Positions 6,622 to 12,443 of a stretch of 12,472 nt of DNA are shown here, one piece after another. Source of the stretch: Bacillota bacterium (GTDB lineage Bacteria; Bacillota; Dethiobacteria; DTU022); the NCBI GenBank assembly GCA_012510625.1, contig JAAZHP010000213.1, forward strand, positions 1 through 12,472, given 5' to 3'. Every line of letters starts with the position of its first letter. The stretch's first letter is position 1. The notes beneath the pieces are model-generated. The model did not search any database, was not told where the DNA came from, and worked only from the letters and a program-made list of their open reading frames with translations. Position numbers and translations under genes: made by a program.

Positions 6622-6635
6622 TTAACTTAGTTAAC
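6618..6635. repeat. Tandem 9-base duplication across the rsmD stop codon
   Basis: TTAGTTAAC occurs twice in direct succession (6618-6626, 6627-6635). The first copy contains the rsmD stop codon TAG (6619-6621); the second is also the left arm of the adjoining long palindrome. It may be a target-site-like or slippage duplication. Confidence 0.7.
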
Positions 6636-6661
6636 TTGGTGCCTGGCACCGAATTAACTAA
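6627..6661. repeat. Long palindrome with GGTGCCTGGCACC core between rsmD and ylbJ
   Basis: A perfect 13-base core, GGTGCC-T-GGCACC (6638-6650), is flanked by TTAGTTAA (6627-6634) and TTAACTAA (6654-6661), which also pair. The whole folds as a roughly 16-pair hairpin with one mismatch and one G-U. It fills most of the 47 bases between the convergent stop codons of rsmD and ylbJ. The core resembles short dispersed palindromes I recall from other bacterial genomes (REP/MITE-like). It lacks a U tract on either side, so a terminator role is possible but unproven. Confidence 0.65.
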
Positions 6662-6668
6662 TTCGGGC

Positions 6669-7982
6669 CTAGCTTTTGCGGGTATAGAAGAAGGCGGCCC
6701 GCATGCGGCGGAATATATAGATGCATGCAGCCAGGACAGTGAGAAATCCAAGGAAGATTAGAAGCTGGTTGAGCATAAAAAGCGTCCGGGACCACCAGAA
6801 AGAAAGGCCTCCTGAAGGCACCGTCGTCAGGAACACGGGCACGGCCACCCCGCTGAGCAGGTTACCTGCCGGGCCCAGCAGCAGCGCGGTATAGCCCCCG
6901 GCAATGAGAGCATGAATGGCCCGGGCGGCTATGTATGGGGTAATCCGTAAATCCGTTTTTGAAATGATACTGGCCACCTGGCAGTGTACCGAGAGGCCGC
7001 TCCAGGCAATGATCATCCCCAGGGCAATGAGCTTCTCCTCCATCGCTACGCCGGCAGCACCGGCCGCCGCCTGGCAGCCCAGGTCAATCTCAAATAAGCC
7101 GCTGACCAGGGGCGCCGCGAGGGCGGGATTGAGACCGGCCGGCTTCAGCAGAGCGGCGATGCCGCGGCCCAGAAAAGATACCACCCCCATTATATCCAGG
7201 ATGCGGATAACTACGGATAGCAGGATGATAAAACCACCCACCAGAAGAAGCGTCTCCATTGATTTCTGGATCGCGTCTCCCATCAGCCGGCCGAGGGGGC
7301 GGCCGTCTTTTTCCCGTGCCTCCACGAGAGCCTGCAGCGCCCTGGCAATCAGCGAGCCGCGCCGCGGAAGCTGATCTGGGGAACCGGCTTTGCCCCGCCG
7401 GTAGAAACGCATGATTAAACCGAGGGTGAGGCTGGACAGGTAATGGGCGATAACGATGGTCAGCCCGGCCTGGGGATAGCCGAGCATCCCCACGGCTACC
7501 GCGCCGATCATAAAAAGCGGGTCTGCCGTATTGCAGAAGCTCATCAGCCTTTCCGCCTCCACGCGGTTGCATAGGTTTCGGCTGCGCAGTTCGGCGGTTA
7601 AAACGGCCCCGATGGGAAAGCCGGAGGCCAGCCCCATGGCCATGACAAAAGAGCCGGCCCCGGGAACATTGAACAGGGGGCGCATCACCGGCTCCAGGAA
7701 TACACCCATCATGTGAACAACACCCAGGCCGATTAATATCTGCGATATCACAAAAAACGGCAGCAGGGCCGGGAAAACAATATCCCACCAGATATGCAGG
7801 CCGGCTACTGCGGCTTCAAAAGCATCTTTCGGAAAGCGGACCATGGAAACGGTAATAAATATGGCACAAAAAGCCATCAGGTAGGCAATGATATGCTTTT
7901 TTTGCCGGGGCAGCTCTTTTCTCTGGCGGTAAAGCAGGAAGATAAATAATATCAGTATTGCGGCAGAGATCACCGGGCGCAA
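6669..7982 (-). CDS. ylbJ: Sporulation integral membrane protein YlbJ
   Basis: A polytopic membrane protein of 437 residues belonging to the YlbJ sporulation family, whose loss in Bacillus impairs spore heat resistance; its molecular activity is not established. Seen: an N-terminal helix (4-17), a second helix (32-47), RFPKDAFEAAVAGLHIWWDIVFPALLPFF, two nucleoside-recognition ('Gate')-type halves with ASGFPIGA and FEIDLGCQ, the CNTADPLFMIGAVAVGMLG segment, and a basic C-terminal tail. Length is normal for the family. The start is TTG at 7982, supported by GAGGAGGGG (minus strand, about 7990-7998) at proper spacing. YlbJ is normally a mother-cell (sigma-E) gene in Bacillus; I could not confirm a sigma-E promoter here. 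A TATAAT lies in a palindrome about 40 bases upstream. It is convergent with rsmD and near the SpoIIM-like gene. Confidence 0.92.
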   Translation of the reverse strand: MRPVISAAILILFIFLLYRQRKELPRQKKHIIAYLMAFCAIFITVSMVRFPKDAFEAAVAGLHIWWDIVFPALLPFFVISQILIGLGVVHMMGVFLEPVMRPLFNVPGAGSFVMAMGLASGFPIGAVLTAELRSRNLCNRVEAERLMSFCNTADPLFMIGAVAVGMLGYPQAGLTIVIAHYLSSLTLGLIMRFYRRGKAGSPDQLPRRGSLIARALQALVEAREKDGRPLGRLMGDAIQKSMETLLLVGGFIILLSVVIRILDIMGVVSFLGRGIAALLKPAGLNPALAAPLVSGLFEIDLGCQAAAGAAGVAMEEKLIALGMIIAWSGLSVHCQVASIISKTDLRITPYIAARAIHALIAGGYTALLLGPAGNLLSGVAVPVFLTTVPSGGLSFWWSRTLFMLNQLLIFLGFLTVLAACIYIFRRMRAAFFYTRKS

Positions 7983-8010
7983 ACGGCTTCCCCTCCTCGC
8001 CAGGCGGCAG

Positions 8011-8026
8011 CTATAATCTATTATAG
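8011..8026. promoter_or_regulatory. Palindrome containing TATAAT upstream of ylbJ
   Basis: CTATAAT-CT-ATTATAG is a 16-base inverted repeat with 7-base arms. On the minus strand it supplies a perfect TATAAT at 8020-8025, about 40 bases before the ylbJ start. The -35 position (8043-8048, GTCTAA on the minus strand) is poor. It could be the ylbJ -10 region, an operator, or both. Confidence 0.4.
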
Positions 8027-8085
8027 TGAGCAGAGGTCGCCCTTAGACCTACTTTGTTGGAGGTCAGAGCTCAGAAGTCAGGTTT

Positions 8086-8105
8086 GGGCGGCTCATGAGC
8101 CGCCC
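8086..8105. repeat. Perfect 20-base palindrome, first copy of a dispersed repeat
   Basis: GGGCGGCTCATGAGCCGCCC is perfectly self-complementary. The same element with one base changed (A to G) is found at 10185-10204, and identity extends outward through GGTTT on the left and CCT-purine-CAA on the right. It is a REP/MITE-like module and part of the two-module repeat described under findings. Confidence 0.85.
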
Positions 8106-8138
8106 CTACAATCCTTAATTGGGGACGGGATAACAAGA

Positions 8139-8165
8139 AGGGGCTGTCCTTTTGGGTCAGCCCCT
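8139..8165 (-). terminator. Hairpin downstream of the adenylating-enzyme gene
   Basis: AGGGGCTG (8139-8146) pairs perfectly with CAGCCCCT (8158-8165), with two more C-G pairs inside after a T-T mismatch. On the minus strand the stem is followed by TCTTGTT, a weak U-rich tail. It lies about 65 bases after the stop of the gene at 8230-9951, so it may be that gene's terminator. It could equally be part of the dispersed repeat. Confidence 0.4.
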
Positions 8166-8177
8166 AAGGGATTCCTG

Positions 8178-8209
8178 GTGGGACAAACAGGTACGTCCCC
8201 GGTGTCCCA
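8178..8209. repeat. 32-base GTGGGAC...GTCCCA repeat, first copy
   Basis: This element begins GTGGGAC, contains GGTACGTCCCCGGT, and ends GTCCCA, so its ends are inverted repeats. It matches 30 of 32 bases of 10245-10276 in the same orientation. It lies 20 bases beyond the stop of the adenylating-enzyme gene. An internal GTCCC can pair with the left GGGAC, giving an alternative hairpin. Confidence 0.85.
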
Positions 8210-8229
8210 TGTTGTTCTATTTTATGATT

Positions 8230-9951
8230 TTACGCCTCCTGAACGGGAGCGGCGTCCCATTTTCCTTCGCGGCGCAGTTTTTCCACGATCTCTTCGGCTA
8301 CTGTTTTCAGTTCCCGCTTGTCCACCTTGGCCACCCTGGTCAGGGGGAATTCCTTATCATGGGGCCAGATCTCAATGTGCTGCGGCCGCTTGTAGGCGGC
8401 GATGCCTTTGCAGTGCTCCGCAATCTCTTCGGCGGTTAAATCAACACCCTGCTTGGGCCGGACAAAGGCAAAAATCCCTTCATCAAAGAGACGGTGTTTA
8501 ACCCCGACCACATCGACAAGGTCGACCTTGGGATGCGTGGCGATAAAATCCTGAACCTCATCGGGAAATACCTGGTATCCCTTCTGCTTGATGACAAACT
8601 TCTGCCTTCCCGAGAGAAAAAGAGCCCGGTGAGATCCCACCATTTTATAATAGCCCATGTCCCCGGTATAGAGAACAGCGTCCTTGGTCACCGACTTGGC
8701 GGTCTCATCAGGGAGGTTGTAGTACCCCTGGAAGACAATGGGCCCGTGAACGCAAATTTCACCGATTTCGCCGTCGGGCAGCTCCTCGCCGGCAGTGCCA
8801 TCGGGCCGGGGCGGTTTGCGAATAGTCACCGGGGCAAGTTCATCGAAAGCGGCGCCAACCTGGCCCGCCATCTCCTCAACGGTTATATTCGGCGCCGTAA
8901 AAGTGTAGAATCCGGCGGTCTCGGTCATCCCCATGCCCGTGCCGAAACCGGGCGCCATTTTGGCCATCTCTCCCAGGAAAACCGTGTCCACGGCGGAGCC
9001 CCCGTAGATGGCAAAGCGGAGGCTGCTCAGGTCATAATTGCCGTATTCGGGCAGGGCCCACTCCAGGCGGTACTGGGTCGGGATCTGGCCCAGCACGGTA
9101 ATCCTGTGTTTTTCAATCGCCTCAAGGGTTAAACGGGGATCAAAGATGCGCAGCATGTAGGCGGTTCCCCCCAGATAGAGGGTGGTCATTAGCTGCTCGG
9201 TAACACAGCCCACATGGCTGGGCGGCAGGTTGATCAACATGCGCAGCTCGTCACGCTCGATCCCATAGCCGAACCCCCGCGCCAGGACCTCGTTCTGGAT
9301 GATGATATTCTCGTGGCTCATCACCGCCGGCTTCGGCTCTCCCGTGGTCCCTGTAGTAAAGATGATCAAAGCCGGAGTATGCGGATCGATCTGCGAATGC
9401 GCTTTCTGCAGCCTCCCCGTAAAAAGATCCTTAATCTTCAGGGAGACAAGTTCCCGCTTGCTCATTAAGTCGGTAATCGCAATTGCCCCTTCAAGCAGCT
9501 CTCCCGGCTTGGGATTGGGAGTAAACTGAACCAGGTACTCTACATAGGGGCAGTTCTCCTTAACCGCTTTCCCGACCTCGCGGAAGTCGCGCAGAGGCGT
9601 ATTCCCCAGGAAAAAGAAGGCCTTCGGCTTAATCTTGCCTAAATCCCTAACCACCTCCGCTTCTTTTAGGCGCACATCCAGGGGCGCGATGATGGCGCCA
9701 ATTTTGAAGCAGGCATACATCAAGATCACGTGTTCGGGCACCAGTACCAGCATTGTGGCGACCCGATCCCCCTTGCCTATTCCCATATCGAGGAGTCGCA
9801 GAGCAAAAAGATCTACCAGGGTGTTAAACTGTTTGTAGGTCACTGTTTTGCCGTCTTCATGCTGGACCAGGGCGGGCTTTGCAGGTTCAATTCCAGCCCA
9901 CTTTTTCGGGTAATCATTCAACAGCGGCAGTTTCCAATCCTGAACAGACAT
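8230..9951 (-). CDS. AMP-forming acyl-CoA synthetase-like adenylating enzyme
   Basis: A 573-residue member of the ANL (class I adenylate-forming) superfamily, expected to activate a carboxylic acid with ATP and then transfer it to CoA; cytosolic. Seen in order: the ATP-binding P-loop TTGTTGEPKPAVMSH (199-213), IYGGSA (315-320), GMTETAG (341-347, motif A5), the ribose-binding Asp in YTGDMG (428-433), the hinge and A8 region SGRQKFVIKQKGYQVFPDE (447-465), and the A10 catalytic lysine in FPLTRVAKVDK (K542). The P-loop has PKP where PKG is usual, and A10 has AK where GK is usual; otherwise the catalytic set is intact. The substrate (fatty, aryl or other acid) cannot be read from sequence. The ATG at 9951 has an excellent AAAGGAGGATGA site 5-7 bases upstream. 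No acyl-CoA dehydrogenase, thiolase or carrier-protein partners are in the window; it appears to be monocistronic. Confidence 0.92.
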   Translation of the reverse strand: MSVQDWKLPLLNDYPKKWAGIEPAKPALVQHEDGKTVTYKQFNTLVDLFALRLLDMGIGKGDRVATMLVLVPEHVILMYACFKIGAIIAPLDVRLKEAEVVRDLGKIKPKAFFFLGNTPLRDFREVGKAVKENCPYVEYLVQFTPNPKPGELLEGAIAITDLMSKRELVSLKIKDLFTGRLQKAHSQIDPHTPALIIFTTGTTGEPKPAVMSHENIIIQNEVLARGFGYGIERDELRMLINLPPSHVGCVTEQLMTTLYLGGTAYMLRIFDPRLTLEAIEKHRITVLGQIPTQYRLEWALPEYGNYDLSSLRFAIYGGSAVDTVFLGEMAKMAPGFGTGMGMTETAGFYTFTAPNITVEEMAGQVGAAFDELAPVTIRKPPRPDGTAGEELPDGEIGEICVHGPIVFQGYYNLPDETAKSVTKDAVLYTGDMGYYKMVGSHRALFLSGRQKFVIKQKGYQVFPDEVQDFIATHPKVDLVDVVGVKHRLFDEGIFAFVRPKQGVDLTAEEIAEHCKGIAAYKRPQHIEIWPHDKEFPLTRVAKVDKRELKTVAEEIVEKLRREGKWDAAPVQEA

Positions 9952-10054
9952 CGCTCATCCTCCTTTATTATTGGTAAAGGCCGGTTCTCTCGCCATTCTT
10001 CACAAACAGGTGATGATTAAATAAATAGTTTTTATTATATAATATTCTAATTTA

Positions 10055-10083
10055 AAGATAAATTAAATTTAATTATTCGTCAA
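10055..10083 (-). promoter_or_regulatory. Sigma-A promoter of the adenylating-enzyme gene
   Basis: On the minus strand TTGACG (plus 10078-10083) and TATCTT (plus 10055-10060) are 17 bases apart, in AT-rich DNA about 105-130 bases upstream of the start at 9951. The -35 matches consensus at five of six positions and the -10 at four. A second TATAAT lies downstream near 10033-10038 but has a poorer -35. This leaves a leader of about 95 bases with no structure I recognise. Confidence 0.55.
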
Positions 10084-10184
10084 GGTATATTTAAAATTTT
10101 AAGTATTGGCTAGAAAGATCAGGCAGAAGCTAACATGGAGGCACTGCTGCAGCGCTAATGATAACAGGTTTCCGGTAAGGGTTT

Positions 10185-10204
10185 GGGCGGCTCGTGAGCC
10201 GCCC
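10185..10204. repeat. 20-base palindrome, second copy of the dispersed repeat
   Basis: GGGCGGCTCGTGAGCCGCCC differs at one base from 8086-8105 and shares its GGTTT and CCT-purine-CAA flanks. It lies 41 bases before the second copy of the 32-base repeat, in the same order and orientation as the first pair. Confidence 0.85.
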
Positions 10205-10244
10205 CTGCAAACCTGTCAAAAAATGTAGGGGTTAGGGGATTTAA

Positions 10245-10276
10245 GTGGGACGAAGAGGTACGTCCCCGGTGTCCCA
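10245..10276. repeat. 32-base GTGGGAC...GTCCCA repeat, second copy, abutting the hisC stop
   Basis: This copy matches 8178-8209 at 30 of 32 positions. Here the next base, C10277, extends the end inverted repeat to seven bases (GTGGGAC with GTCCCAC) and is also the first base of the complement of the hisC stop codon (CTA, 10277-10279). The repeat therefore touches the end of the gene. Confidence 0.85.
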
Positions 10277-11377
10277 CTATTGGGCAAGCAATTCTTCAAG
10301 CGCATTTAAAAAGCGATTGTTTTGCTCCTCGGTGCCGCAGGTGACCCTGATGTAAGTAGGGTAACCGAAAACATCGCCGCTGCGCACGATCAAGCCCCGC
10401 CGGAGCAGGGCTTTACAGATCCGCTTTGAATCTGTTTTTAAATCGACAAAGCAGAAATTTGCCTCTGTAGGCACCGCCTTTAAACCCATCCGCGCCAATC
10501 CCGCAGCCAGTTGTCTCCTGCCCTTTTCAACAAGGGCCCGGCTGCGGGCAAGGTGTTCGCGGTCTTTTAAAGCGGCTATGGCTGCGGCCTGGGCTAAGGA
10601 ATTGACATTGTAAGGCTCTCGAATCCTGTTTAGATCGGCAATCACCGCGGCGGGAGCCATGGCATAACCTATGCGCAGTCCGGCCAGTCCGTAAATCTTG
10701 GAAAAAGTCCGCAAAACCAGGATCGGCCGGCCATTCTTGATGTATTCAAGACCGTCGGGGTGGGAAGAGGAGGCGACATATTCAGCATAGGCCAGATCCA
10801 GCACCACCAGAATGCCGGATGGCAGAGAGGCAAGAAATTTATCCAGATCTTCACGCTGCACTATCGTTCCAGTGGGATTGTTGGGGCTGCAGATAAAAAC
10901 GAGGCGGGTGCGCTCATTTACGGCGGCGGCAAGCGCGTCAAGATCGTAGCGGAACTCGTCACCGGCCAGGCGAACAGGACGCGGAATCCCTCCCATCAGG
11001 CGCATGGCGAACTCGTATTCAGAAAATGTAGGCTGCACCATCACCGCTTCGTCACCCGGGTTAATATAAGCAAGCGCGATCAGGGTAAGCAGTTCATCTG
11101 TCCCGTTGCCGATGATCACATTCTCCGGATCAAGCTTATATTTTTCAGCCAGATTCGCTCTCAAACGGCTGCAGTTCCCGTCGGGATAACAGTGAATGCG
11201 GCCGAGCTGCTCTTTAATAGCTTCCAGCGCGGCCGGCGAAGGTCCCAGCGGATTCTCGTTTGAAGCAAGCATCACCACATCGGTCAATCCGGGCTCACAT
11301 TCCACCTCTTCAGAGGGTTTACCCGGTTCGTAAGGCTTGATTAACTCCAGGCAAGTTCGCCTTCTGGGTCCGTTCAT
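10277..11377 (-). CDS. hisC: Histidinol-phosphate aminotransferase
   Basis: A class I/II PLP aminotransferase of 366 residues that converts imidazole acetol phosphate and glutamate to histidinol phosphate in histidine synthesis; relatives also act on aromatic amino acids. Seen: LASNENPLGPSP (37-48), IIGNGTDELLTL (88-99), CSPNNPTG (163-170), the PLP-ring Asp in VVLDLAYAEY (D194), the Schiff-base lysine in RTFSKIYGLAGLRIGY (K227), and the C-terminal substrate arginine region YIRVTCGT. Length is typical. I chose the ATG at 11377 because GGAGG lies 7 bases upstream; the ATG at 11398 would place that site inside the coding region. No other his genes are in the window, so it is an isolated copy, and an aromatic or cobalamin-pathway (CobD-like) role cannot be excluded, although the motifs fit HisC best. 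Confidence 0.92.
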   Translation of the reverse strand: MNGPRRRTCLELIKPYEPGKPSEEVECEPGLTDVVMLASNENPLGPSPAALEAIKEQLGRIHCYPDGNCSRLRANLAEKYKLDPENVIIGNGTDELLTLIALAYINPGDEAVMVQPTFSEYEFAMRLMGGIPRPVRLAGDEFRYDLDALAAAVNERTRLVFICSPNNPTGTIVQREDLDKFLASLPSGILVVLDLAYAEYVASSSHPDGLEYIKNGRPILVLRTFSKIYGLAGLRIGYAMAPAAVIADLNRIREPYNVNSLAQAAAIAALKDREHLARSRALVEKGRRQLAAGLARMGLKAVPTEANFCFVDLKTDSKRICKALLRRGLIVRSGDVFGYPTYIRVTCGTEEQNNRFLNALEELLAQ

Positions 11378-11410
11378 TTGAAATCCTCCGCCTGCCATTA
11401 AATTTTTTCT

Positions 11411-11439
11411 ATTATAACTTAAAAGATCGATTTTGGAAA
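11411..11439 (-). promoter_or_regulatory. Sigma-A promoter of hisC
   Basis: On the minus strand a perfect -10 TATAAT (plus 11411-11416) is 17 bases from the -35 TTTCCA (plus 11434-11439, four of six matches). Transcription would start near 11404, about 27 bases before the ATG at 11377 and clear of its ribosome binding site. Confidence 0.55.
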
Positions 11440-11487
11440 AAGCATAAAGAGCTCCCTGATTTCATATCGATAAATGGGGTGGAAAAC

Positions 11488-12291
11488 TTGTTCATCACAG
11501 TATTAATTAGCAAAAAGAGGCTGAAATTGATTATCGGGCTGGCCCTGGTATTGGCAATCCTGCTTTTGACTCCTTTGCTGGACCTGCCCGGAAGGCTGGC
11601 CACGGTGGTGAGCCAGGGAGAACGGCTGGTCCCGATCTATTATGTCGATATGAATGAAAAAAAAGTAGCCTTCTCATTTGATGCCAGCTGGGGTGCAGAA
11701 CGCACGGAAAAGATACTCCAGATCTTAAAAGAAAACGAGATTAAAACCACCTTTTTTTTAACCGGTTTCTGGGTCGAAGCCTATCCTGAATATGTCAAAT
11801 TAATTGTCGAGGAAGGCCATGAAATCGGCAATCATACCCTGACTCATCCGCATCTAAACAGTCTCACCAAGGACGAAGTGAAGGCAGAGCTTAAAAAAAT
11901 CGAAGAGATGATTGAAAGTATTTCCGGCCAGAAAACAACCCTCTTCCGCCCTCCTTTCGGAGAATACAGCAACCAGGTCATCGAGGCGGCCACCGAACTT
12001 GGTTACAAAACTATCCAGTGGAGCATAGACTCTCTGGACTGGCAGAATCTCTCCCAGGAAGAGATCGTCGAGAGGGTCACCAGCCGCGCCCACAAGGGGG
12101 CAATTATTCTTTTCCATAATAACGGACTCCACACCGCTGACGCGCTTCCCGAAATCATCGACTTCTACCGCAGTCACGGTTACGAGATTCTCCCCATTTC
12201 CGAATTGATCTACCATGAGGATTACTATATTGATCCCAACAGCGGCGCCCAGATCAAAAAGCCCAGCGTTAAATCAGCCCCCGATCAATAA
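11488..12291 (+). CDS. PdaB-like polysaccharide deacetylase (NodB domain), probably sporulation-linked
   Basis: A membrane-anchored carbohydrate esterase family 4 protein of 267 residues, expected to deacetylate peptidoglycan-type glycans outside the membrane. Seen: a basic start and one helix (about 12-30) as signal anchor, then the NodB domain: FSFDASWG (62-69) with the catalytic base D65, metal-binding histidines in GHEIGNHTLTHPH (H116, H120), the RPPFGEYS block (154-161), IQWSIDSLDW (176-185) and ILFHN (207-211). The second Asp of the usual FDD motif, a metal ligand, is replaced by Ala66. From memory, spore PdaB proteins also carry a FD-x-SWG form, which favours a PdaB assignment over general deacetylases. 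I prefer the TTG at 11488, five bases after GGGGTGG; the GTG at 11479 lacks a ribosome binding site. It is divergent from hisC. Confidence 0.85.
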   Translation: MFITVLISKKRLKLIIGLALVLAILLLTPLLDLPGRLATVVSQGERLVPIYYVDMNEKKVAFSFDASWGAERTEKILQILKENEIKTTFFLTGFWVEAYPEYVKLIVEEGHEIGNHTLTHPHLNSLTKDEVKAELKKIEEMIESISGQKTTLFRPPFGEYSNQVIEAATELGYKTIQWSIDSLDWQNLSQEEIVERVTSRAHKGAIILFHNNGLHTADALPEIIDFYRSHGYEILPISELIYHEDYYIDPNSGAQIKKPSVKSAPDQ

Positions 12292-12308
12292 TTAAATTCC
12301 TGTTTTAT

Positions 12309-12383
12309 TTAGCGCCGCCCCGCTTTTGGTGATCCTTCGCTTCGTCCAGCATTCCTGTAATGCTTTAAATGCGGCTTGACCAT
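12309..12383 (-). CDS. Possible 24-residue basic protein
   Basis: A complete minus-strand frame, ATG to TAA, encodes 24 residues: MVKPHLKHYRNAG followed by RSEGSPKAGRR. It is preceded by AGGAGGT 6 bases from the ATG, one of the best ribosome binding sites in the window. The product is very basic and rich in Gly, Lys, Arg and His. KH-x-x-x-AGRSEGSP faintly recalls the KHQAAGRNEG segment of the minor spore protein SspP, but the match is short and I do not assign it. The frame could be real, the remnant of a longer gene, or a chance frame behind the left arm of the inverted repeat at 12389-12436. Confidence 0.4.
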   Translation of the reverse strand: MVKPHLKHYRNAGRSEGSPKAGRR

Positions 12384-12404
12384 AAAAAGACCTCCTGGTA
12401 CAAA
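12376..12404 (+). promoter_or_regulatory. Candidate promoter of the gene starting at 12444
   Basis: TTGACC (12376-12381) and TACAAA (12399-12404) are 17 bases apart, with a predicted start near 12411, ahead of the ribosome binding site at 12430-12435. The -35 matches five of six positions, the -10 four. Confidence 0.45.
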
Positions 12405-12436
12405 GGTGTTAGGACAAACCCAAAATACCGGAGGTC
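12389..12436. repeat. Inverted repeat joining two divergent ribosome binding sites
   Basis: GACCTCCTGGTA (12389-12400) and TACCGGAGGTC (12426-12436) are inverted arms differing by one inserted base, around a 25-base spacer. Each arm contains the GGAGGT ribosome binding site of the gene that points away from it. A transcript crossing both arms could fold and hide the downstream ribosome binding site. Confidence 0.6.
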
Positions 12437-12443
12437 GATAAAA

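Larger units (their letters stand above)
9952..10276. other. Intergenic region between hisC and the adenylating-enzyme gene
   Basis: No credible coding frame is visible in these 325 bases. They hold a sigma-A promoter for the minus-strand gene (10055-10083), a strongly AT-rich block (10020-10110), and the second copies of both dispersed repeat modules (10185-10204, 10245-10276). The segment 10110-10180 shows nothing recognisable. Confidence 0.6.

Noticed and set aside
7090..7788. 232-codon frame inside ylbJ on the same strand
   Set aside because: Its product is Gly/Arg/Pro-rich with no hydrophobic core; it is an out-of-frame shadow of ylbJ.
8494..9132. 212-codon frame antisense to the adenylating-enzyme gene
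   Set aside because: The opposite strand encodes all conserved ANL motifs through this stretch; no ribosome binding site or recognisable domain here.
8086..10276. Repeats as a CRISPR array
   Set aside because: Only two copies about 2 kb apart, no regular spacers and no cas genes.
11442..11473. Sigma-G/F-like promoter (GCATA, 17 bases, CATATCGATA) before the deacetylase gene
   Set aside because: The -10 match is partial and would place the transcript start at the ribosome binding site itself.
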